A DNA stretch of 64,000 nt from Pelagibius sp965227505. GTDB taxonomy: Bacteria > Pseudomonadota > Alphaproteobacteria > Kiloniellales > Kiloniellaceae. The translations under genes and the position numbers were made by a program. Position 1 is the stretch's first letter; every line of letters begins with the position of its first letter. The stretch is from positions 4,464,001 to 4,528,000 of the forward strand of contig NZ_OZ245757.1 of the NCBI RefSeq assembly GCF_965227505.1, written 5' to 3'. Below the pieces are notes generated by a model that was given only the letters and a program-made list of their open reading frames with translations, was not told the origin of the DNA and did no database searches. This document shows positions 58,882 through 64,000 of this stretch, in pieces.

Positions 58882-60417
58882 TCATCGAACCGCGCGGTCG
58901 AGCACTGCCAGGGCCTCGTCGTAAAGCTCGCGGGCGCGCTCCGGCGTGCCGCCGAGGCAGACCATGCCGAACTTGCCGAACTGGGAGAGGGTGCCGAACA
59001 TGTGAAAGACCACCCCTTCCTGGGTGGCGGCGTGGAAGTGCAGCCCGTTCAACACGGCGATGTCGATCAGGTCGTCGGGCGTCAGCCCACGGTAGCGCTC
59101 GTCTTCGATGTTGTCCGAGGCGCAGTAGAAGCAGGGCCGCCCGCCCGGCGCCAGGTAGAGGCCGCTGGCGGGATCGTAGCGTCCGTCGGTGAGGAACTGC
59201 AGCATCAGGTAGGGGTGGGTGGTGCCGCCCTTGCGCAGGTTCACCTCGATGGCGTAGTGGCGCCAGACCCCGGCCTCCGGCACCGAGATGAAGTCGACGC
59301 CGAAGCGCCCGATGACCCCGCGGTCGCGCAGCAGGCGGGCGGCCTTCAGGCCTTCGTTCTGGATTTCCAGGCGGTAGGCTTCGTCGGCCGGAAAGCGACA
59401 GCCGAGGAAGATCTGCTGCGCCGAGCCGCCGAGCACCTGGTCATGCGTTGAAATGACCTCCAGGCCGCCTGTCGGGTCGACCCGGAACTGCGCCGACGGC
59501 GAGCGCTTCGAGGAGCCTTCGATGAAGGCCTCCACGATGGCCTGCATCTCCCGCACCTTGGCCTCGTAGAGGTCCCAGGTCATGCCGGCAGCCTCGAAAC
59601 GCAGCTGGGGCAGGTGCTGCCTGACCCAGGTCTCCAGCCCCGCGCCGGCGGGCGCACCGGCGAAATCGAAGATAGCGTTGCCTTCGCCTGAAAATCCCTC
59701 GTTCAGCTTCACCACGGCGCGGCGCAGGTCCGGGAACTTGGCCTTCAGTGCGCTCAAAGCCCCGGCCAGGTCCTGCGAGTCGCCCAGGCCTTCGGAGCCC
59801 TCGGGAATCTCGATACCCGCCTCGCGGAACAGGCGCCGGGCGCCGCTCTTGGATCCCAGAGGCAGCAGATCCGGATCGCAGCCGTAAATCGGAATGCCGA
59901 GGCGCAGCGCGAGATCGCGTTCGGAGCCGGAGACGTTGAAGCAGGTCATGTGCGCCGCCGCGCGGTCCGGAATCGCTGCCAGGATGCGCTCCATCAGGCG
60001 CGGGCGCTCCAGGATCTTCGCGCTCAGCGGCCGCGGTGAGTTGTCATGGCAGGACAGCAGGGTCAGACGTTGGCGGGCATGGCGGACAGGGACACCCGGC
60101 AGCAGATGCAGATAGTAGTCGACCACTGACTCCGGCATCGGCTCGCTGGAAAGGAAGATCACCTTGGTTCGCGGCAGCCGCAGCAGCAGGAGCAGGCAGA
60201 GCATGCGCTCCTCGTAGTGCTCGACGCCGGTGATCTTTGCCATGACGTCCGCATCGAGGCTGAAGCTCGGCAGGACAACGACGCTGCGCGGCGCCTCGTC
60301 GTGGGCGAAGACTTCGCGGAACATCTCCGGCAGGCGCGCCTGCAAGAGCTGGAAGGCTTCCCGCTCCGCGCCGCTGTCCGTCGGTGCTTCGCTTGGCTGC
60401 GGCGTTCCGATGGTCAT
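58882..60417 (-). CDS. PGM1-related ATP-grasp peptide ligase-like protein
   Basis: 511 residues. The middle region (DPDLLPLGSKSGARRLFREA, LRRAVVKLNEGFSGEGNAIF) and the C-terminal LRKGGTTHPYLMLQFLTDGRYDP-like part form an ATP-grasp ligase with metal-binding residues around YAIEVNLRKGG. The layout matches the PGM1-related peptide ligases, which join amino acids to carboxylates; the natural product of this one is unknown. The N-terminal 130 residues are family-specific. A CBS-domain gene lies directly upstream in the same direction. Confidence 0.85.
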   Translation of the reverse strand: MTIGTPQPSEAPTDSGAEREAFQLLQARLPEMFREVFAHDEAPRSVVVLPSFSLDADVMAKITGVEHYEERMLCLLLLLRLPRTKVIFLSSEPMPESVVDYYLHLLPGVPVRHARQRLTLLSCHDNSPRPLSAKILERPRLMERILAAIPDRAAAHMTCFNVSGSERDLALRLGIPIYGCDPDLLPLGSKSGARRLFREAGIEIPEGSEGLGDSQDLAGALSALKAKFPDLRRAVVKLNEGFSGEGNAIFDFAGAPAGAGLETWVRQHLPQLRFEAAGMTWDLYEAKVREMQAIVEAFIEGSSKRSPSAQFRVDPTGGLEVISTHDQVLGGSAQQIFLGCRFPADEAYRLEIQNEGLKAARLLRDRGVIGRFGVDFISVPEAGVWRHYAIEVNLRKGGTTHPYLMLQFLTDGRYDPASGLYLAPGGRPCFYCASDNIEDERYRGLTPDDLIDIAVLNGLHFHAATQEGVVFHMFGTLSQFGKFGMVCLGGTPERARELYDEALAVLDRAVR

Positions 60418-60432
60418 TGCCTGGCGCCGGCT

Positions 60433-60849
60433 TCAGCGACGGCTGCGCTTTTTGGTCTGGGCGGGGGCCGCTTTCATGGTGAAGCGGTGGCCCTCGACCA
60501 GCTTCAGCAGGTCGAAGGACGAGATGATCCCGACCACCGCCTTCTCGTGGGTGACAACCACGTGGTGGATCTTGTGTTTGCGCATGATGCGGGCGGCGGC
60601 GCTGACGTCGTTGTAGGCGGGCACGCAGTAGACATGGTTCGACATGATGCGCTTGACCGGCGATTCGCCCTTTACCTTGCGGGCCGCGTCCGCCGTCGTG
60701 ACGATGCCCAGAGCCTCGTGCTGCGGGCCGACAATGGGGACCGCATGGATTCTGTTGCGCTCCATCATCGCGCGCACGTGGTCGAGGCTGTGGTGCGGCT
60801 GCGCGGTCAGCACACGCTTGGCCATGAGGTCGGCGATCTTGACGTTCAT
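60433..60849 (-). CDS. CBS-domain pair protein
   Basis: 138 residues, two CBS repeats and nothing else: IADLMAKRVLTAQPHHSLDH with HAVPIVGPQHEALGIVTTAD, then MSNHVYCVPAYNDVSAAARI with HHVVVTHEKAVVGIISSFDL. Such proteins bind adenine nucleotides and regulate partners. The ATG at 60849 follows GGGAG. It is 15 bases upstream of the ATP-grasp gene and probably co-expressed; it may regulate that enzyme. A basic tail ends the protein. Confidence 0.9.
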   Translation of the reverse strand: MNVKIADLMAKRVLTAQPHHSLDHVRAMMERNRIHAVPIVGPQHEALGIVTTADAARKVKGESPVKRIMSNHVYCVPAYNDVSAAARIMRKHKIHHVVVTHEKAVVGIISSFDLLKLVEGHRFTMKAAPAQTKKRSRR

Positions 60850-61033
60850 CGGAAACTCCCTGCCTGTTCTTTTCGTGGCGGCGGCCCGCCGCACCCCGGT
60901 GCGCCACCGGGTCAGTTCTTGTCAACAAAGCGTCATGATCTCCTGCCGACGGGAGAAAGCCCTTGCGCTAGGTCAATTTGGCCGCAACGCGAAGGGGCGG
61001 GCTGAAAGGGTCACGGAGCGGCGGAGAGGGCGG

Positions 61034-62191
61034 TCAGTCGCAGGCCTTGAAAGGGCTGTGCCGTCCCAGGAGTGCGATCTCCTGGCTCATCGCGTCGCGC
61101 TCGCGCTCAAGGAAGTGCTCGACCGCGTCGCGAAGGCCGGGATCGCCGATCCAGTGGGCGCTGTATGTGGCCGTCGGCAGATAGCCGCGCTGGATCTTGT
61201 GCTCGCCCTGGGCGCCGGCCTCCACCCAGGTAAGGCCGTGGCGGATGGCGTAGTCTATGGCCTGATAGTAGCAGGTTTCGAAGTGCAGGAACTTGAAGCG
61301 GCTGAGACATCCCCAGTTGCGCCCGAAGAGGGCGGTATCGCTACGCAGGTTCAGGGCGCCCGCCACCGGTTCGCCCTCGTACTCCGCCACGATCAGCACC
61401 ACCCTGTCGCCGAGATCGCGGCCGATCTGGTGGAAGAACTCCCGCGTCAGGTAGGGCTGGCCCCACTTGCGGTCCGCCGTCGCCATGTAGAAGCCGAAGA
61501 AGGCGTCCCAGTAATGCGGCGCGATCTCGTCGCCGGTGAGCGCGCGCAGCGCAATGCCGCTTTCCGCCACCTTGCGGCGCTCCTTCTTGATCGCCTTCCG
61601 CTTGCGTGAGCTGAGGTCGGCGAGGAAGGCGTCGAAGTCGGCATAGTCCCGATTCTGCCAGTGATACTGCACGGAAAGCCGCTGCAACAGGCCGAGCGCG
61701 CCCAGGTGGTCGTACTGCTCGCGCGGCGCGAAGGTGACATGCAGGGAGGAGACACGGTGCCGCCGCGCCAGTTCGATCATCGCCGCGGTGAGGCCGGTCA
61801 GGATCTCGTCCTGAGGTGCGTCCGGATGCACCAGAAGGCGCGGGCCGGTCGCCGGGGTGAAGGGAACCGAGCACTGGAGTTTCGGGTAGTAGCGGCCCCC
61901 GGCGCGTTCATAGGCGTCGGCCCAGTTCCAGTCGAAGATGTACTCTCCGTAGGAATGGGATTTCAGGTAAAGCGGCACGCAGCCGTAGAGGCCCCCCGCC
62001 GGGTTGGGCAGCACGAGGTGCTGCGGCTGCCAGCCGGTCTCCCCGGTGGCCGAGCCGCTTTCCTCCAGGGCATTCAAAAAAGCGTGGCTGACAAAGGGGT
62101 TGTCGCCGGCGCAGGCGTCCCAGTCGGCGGCGGAGACCTCCGCGATGCGGCTGATCACCTGTACGGCAAGGGCGTCGTTTCCGTCCGGCAT
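61034..62191 (-). CDS. FemAB-like GNAT-fold acyltransferase (COG3146)
   Basis: 385 residues. The COG3146/DUF482 pattern is clear: DWDACAGDNPFVSHAFLNAL, GCVPLYLKSHSYGEYIFDWN, SKLQCSVPFTPATGPRLL-type YPKLQCSVPFTP, and WEAGAQGEHKIQRGYLP-type WVEAGAQGEHKIQRGY. Members are related to FemAB aminoacyl transferases of peptidoglycan, but the role is untested. The ATG at 62191 follows GAGG. It follows the glutamine synthetase region only loosely and lies upstream of the CBS gene with a 184-base gap. Confidence 0.88.
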   Translation of the reverse strand: MPDGNDALAVQVISRIAEVSAADWDACAGDNPFVSHAFLNALEESGSATGETGWQPQHLVLPNPAGGLYGCVPLYLKSHSYGEYIFDWNWADAYERAGGRYYPKLQCSVPFTPATGPRLLVHPDAPQDEILTGLTAAMIELARRHRVSSLHVTFAPREQYDHLGALGLLQRLSVQYHWQNRDYADFDAFLADLSSRKRKAIKKERRKVAESGIALRALTGDEIAPHYWDAFFGFYMATADRKWGQPYLTREFFHQIGRDLGDRVVLIVAEYEGEPVAGALNLRSDTALFGRNWGCLSRFKFLHFETCYYQAIDYAIRHGLTWVEAGAQGEHKIQRGYLPTATYSAHWIGDPGLRDAVEHFLERERDAMSQEIALLGRHSPFKACD

Positions 62192-62322
62192 GGGTCCTCG
62201 TAGCGGGCGCGGGCTCTGCTCTAGGAGATGACATTTATGCGGGCGGTTGCAAGGGCCACCTCGCGAGCAGCGACGGCGCAGGGCATGGACTTTCCCGGTT
62301 GCGGGCCTTAGCCTGCAAGGCA

Positions 62323-62958
62323 ATGATTCTTTTGACCATTTCAACCAGACTGCAGCGCTTATCTGCGCTTTTCTTCCTGGTGTTCCTCTGCACTCTGCCG
62401 GTTGCTGCAGAGACCCGGGACACAGGACAGGCTGGCCTGCTGCCCGCGCCCCGGGCGTCCTACACCGCCGAGACCCTCGTCACCTATGCCGGCGACAGCC
62501 TGGAGATGAAGACCCTGCACCGGGGAAGCTGGGAGCGCCAGGAGTTCACCGTCGACGAGCGGCTTCAGGTGACCATCCTGCGTCCCGACCGGAACCGGGC
62601 CTACATGATGTTCCTGGAAAGCAGCCAGCTCTTCGAGATGCCTTATGCGGAGGCGGCGCTCCTGCCGCCCATCGGCGAGCTCAGGACCTTCGAGGTCCGC
62701 AAGCTTTCCGACGCGGAGATCGAGGGTGAAACGGTCGGCCACTTCCAGGCCGTCCGCCGCCCCACCGGCGAAGGCGCCGAGGAGCGGGAGCCCGTCGTCC
62801 TCGATCTCTGGGTGACGGCCGACGGCATCGTCATGAAGGCGGAAGGCGAGATCCTGGTCGACGGTTTTCGCGAGCCGCTTCAGATCGAGCGCCGGAACAT
62901 CCGCCGGCAGGATCTGGACCCCGGCCTCTTCGAGCCTTCGATCTCCCTGCCGCAATAA
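62323..62958 (+). CDS. Exported LolA/DUF4412-like hypothetical protein
   Basis: 211 residues. Signal peptide LSALFFLVFLCTLPVAAE, then a beta-rich domain: ASYTAETLVTYAGDSLEMKT, VTILRPDRNRAYMMFLESSQ, TVGHFQAVRRPTGE and DLWVTADGIVMKAEGEILVD. The sheet resembles LolA/LppX-type lipid-binding proteins. The ATG at 62323 is preferred to an in-frame TTG at 62299. It is divergent from the acyltransferase and convergent with the glutamine-synthetase-family gene. Confidence 0.72.
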   Translation: MILLTISTRLQRLSALFFLVFLCTLPVAAETRDTGQAGLLPAPRASYTAETLVTYAGDSLEMKTLHRGSWERQEFTVDERLQVTILRPDRNRAYMMFLESSQLFEMPYAEAALLPPIGELRTFEVRKLSDAEIEGETVGHFQAVRRPTGEGAEEREPVVLDLWVTADGIVMKAEGEILVDGFREPLQIERRNIRRQDLDPGLFEPSISLPQ

Positions 62959-62976
62959 GCGGGGGCGCGGGCAGGA

Positions 62977-63999
62977 TCACTCGGCCTGCAGGAACCAGCG
63001 GTACTCCAGGGGGCTGATCTCCGCCTCGAAAAGCTCCAGTTCCTTCTCCTTGCAGGCGCGGTAGGCTCGCAGGTAATCGGCGCCGAGGTAGTCCGCCAGG
63101 CGGCAGTTCTCGGTCAGCTTCTCCAGCGCGCGCTTGGGGCGGAAGGGGAGGCCGGCGTCGTAGCCGGCGGAGGCATTGCCGTCCCAGGCCGGGCCCGGGT
63201 CGAGCTTGCCGGTGATGCCGTGGTGCAGGCCCGCCAGAAGGGTGGCCAGCGCCAGATAGGGGTTGGCGTCGGCGCCGGCCAGGCGGTGCTCGATGCGGCG
63301 GGCGGGACCCTTTCCGGTCGGTATGCGCAGCGCGACGGAGCGGTTCTCGAAGCCCCAGGAGCGCTGGGTCGGCACGAAGATGTTGGGCTGGAAGCGCCGG
63401 TAGGAGTTCACGTTGGGCGCCAGCACCGCCATGGCTTCCGGCAGCAGGTCCAGCGTGCCGCCGATGGCCTGCAGCAGGGTATCGCTGGCCGGCGCTGAGC
63501 CGCCGTCGAAAACGTTACGCCCGGCGGGGTCCAGCAGGCTGACATGCATGTGCAGGCCGCTGCCGGCGCGCTCGGCATAGGGTTTGGCCATGAAGCTGGC
63601 CTGCAGGCCGTGGCTTTGGGCCACGCCCTTGACGATCCGCTTGAAGAGCACGCAGTGGTCGGCGGCCTGCAGCGGGTTGTCGATGTGCTGTAGATTGATT
63701 TCGAACTGGCCGGCGGCGTACTCCGCGGTGATCGCGCCGCTCGGCACGTCCTGGGCGGCGCAGGCGCGGGTCACGTCGTCGAGGAAGCCGGAATAGGCGT
63801 CCAGCGCGCTGATGCCGTAGACCTGGGTGCCGGCTTCGCGGCGGCCGGTCGCCGGCGAGCGCGGCGGCTGCGGCGCCCCGTCAGGCAGGCGCTCGCGGTC
63901 GATCAGATAGAACTCCAGCTCGAAAGCGACCACGGGGCGCAGGTCCAGTTCGGCCAGACGCTCCAGCACCCGCGCCAGCACATTACGCGGTTCGTAGTA
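62977..63999 (-). CDS. Glutamine synthetase-family protein (partial, N-terminus outside window)
   Basis: 340 residues are visible. The active-site strand AFELEFYLIDRERLP, ITAEYAAGQFEINLQHIDNP, AGSGLHMHVSLLD with the loop His, NSYRRFQPNIFVP and NRSVALRIPTGKGPARRIEH are the glutamine-synthetase catalytic elements. The truncated N-terminus and closeness to PuuA suggest a gamma-glutamylpolyamine or related ligase rather than GlnA. It continues past the right edge. Confidence 0.9.
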   Translation of the reverse strand, partial: YYEPRNVLARVLERLAELDLRPVVAFELEFYLIDRERLPDGAPQPPRSPATGRREAGTQVYGISALDAYSGFLDDVTRACAAQDVPSGAITAEYAAGQFEINLQHIDNPLQAADHCVLFKRIVKGVAQSHGLQASFMAKPYAERAGSGLHMHVSLLDPAGRNVFDGGSAPASDTLLQAIGGTLDLLPEAMAVLAPNVNSYRRFQPNIFVPTQRSWGFENRSVALRIPTGKGPARRIEHRLAGADANPYLALATLLAGLHHGITGKLDPGPAWDGNASAGYDAGLPFRPKRALEKLTENCRLADYLGADYLRAYRACKEKELELFEAEISPLEYRWFLQAE

Positions 64000-64000
64000 G

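Overview
The window is a GC-rich alphaproteobacterial chromosome segment. The gene families (TRAP transporters, ImuA-ImuB-DnaE2 SOS cassette with a GAAC-N7-GAAC LexA box, phasin, PutA without a DNA-binding domain, ClpS-ClpA, many glyoxalase/GFA proteins) fit a free-living Rhodospirillales/Kiloniellales-type bacterium; this placement is inference. Sixty protein features are described, 58 of them complete or near-complete genes, with a cut TRAP permease at the left edge and a cut glutamine-synthetase-family gene at the right edge.

Layout. 1-7.2 kb: end of a TRAP transporter (dctM, dctP), a GFA protein, an ECF41-type sigma factor with its carboxymuconolactone-decarboxylase partner and a textbook ECF41 promoter, an exported RidA protein, small hypotheticals and a bacteriohemerythrin. 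7.2-10.9 kb: cassette A, two divergent small XRE regulators and a large AT-richer gene for an 828-residue protein with a zinc ribbon and a PD-(D/E)xK-like nuclease domain. 10.9-13.3 kb: VOC/GFA small-molecule-detoxification genes enclosed by a direct repeat of the imuA 5' end. 13.3-20.2 kb: imuA-imuB, a DUF559 endonuclease gene bracketed by duplicated repeat modules, and dnaE2. 20.2-23.6 kb: PAS protein, two exported proteins and dense G/C-rich palindromic repeats. 23.6-27.4 kb: cassette B, with the same regulatory head as cassette A (divergent XRE pair and a conserved two-hairpin leader) but different AT-richer cargo: a cytosolic-plus-membrane protein pair and a DUF3883-type nuclease with a putative modified-base reader domain.

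27.5-64 kb is mostly core metabolism: putA, an orphan TRAP binding protein with a divergent LysR regulator, leucine-dehydrogenase-type and iron alcohol dehydrogenases, an acyl-CoA synthetase with a DECR1-like dienoyl-CoA reductase, a molybdopterin oxidoreductase, a VWA/J-domain pair, the sugar-nucleotide genes galU-ugd-pgm, a D,D-carboxypeptidase with SPOR domain, a proteasome-type protease divergent from a phasin, clpS-clpA, a PGM1-like ATP-grasp ligase, a CBS protein, a FemAB-like acyltransferase and a glutamine-synthetase-family enzyme.

The most promising undescribed material is the pair of cassettes A and B. They share a regulatory head (XRE gene behind a leader that can fold over its own ribosome-binding site, divergent XRE gene, convergent AT-rich cargo) and carry unrelated nuclease or membrane effectors, which looks like an exchangeable defence module. 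Second is the DUF559 gene flanked by direct copies of a palindromic repeat module inside the SOS operon. No CRISPR array, rRNA, intact tRNA or recognisable transposase was seen.
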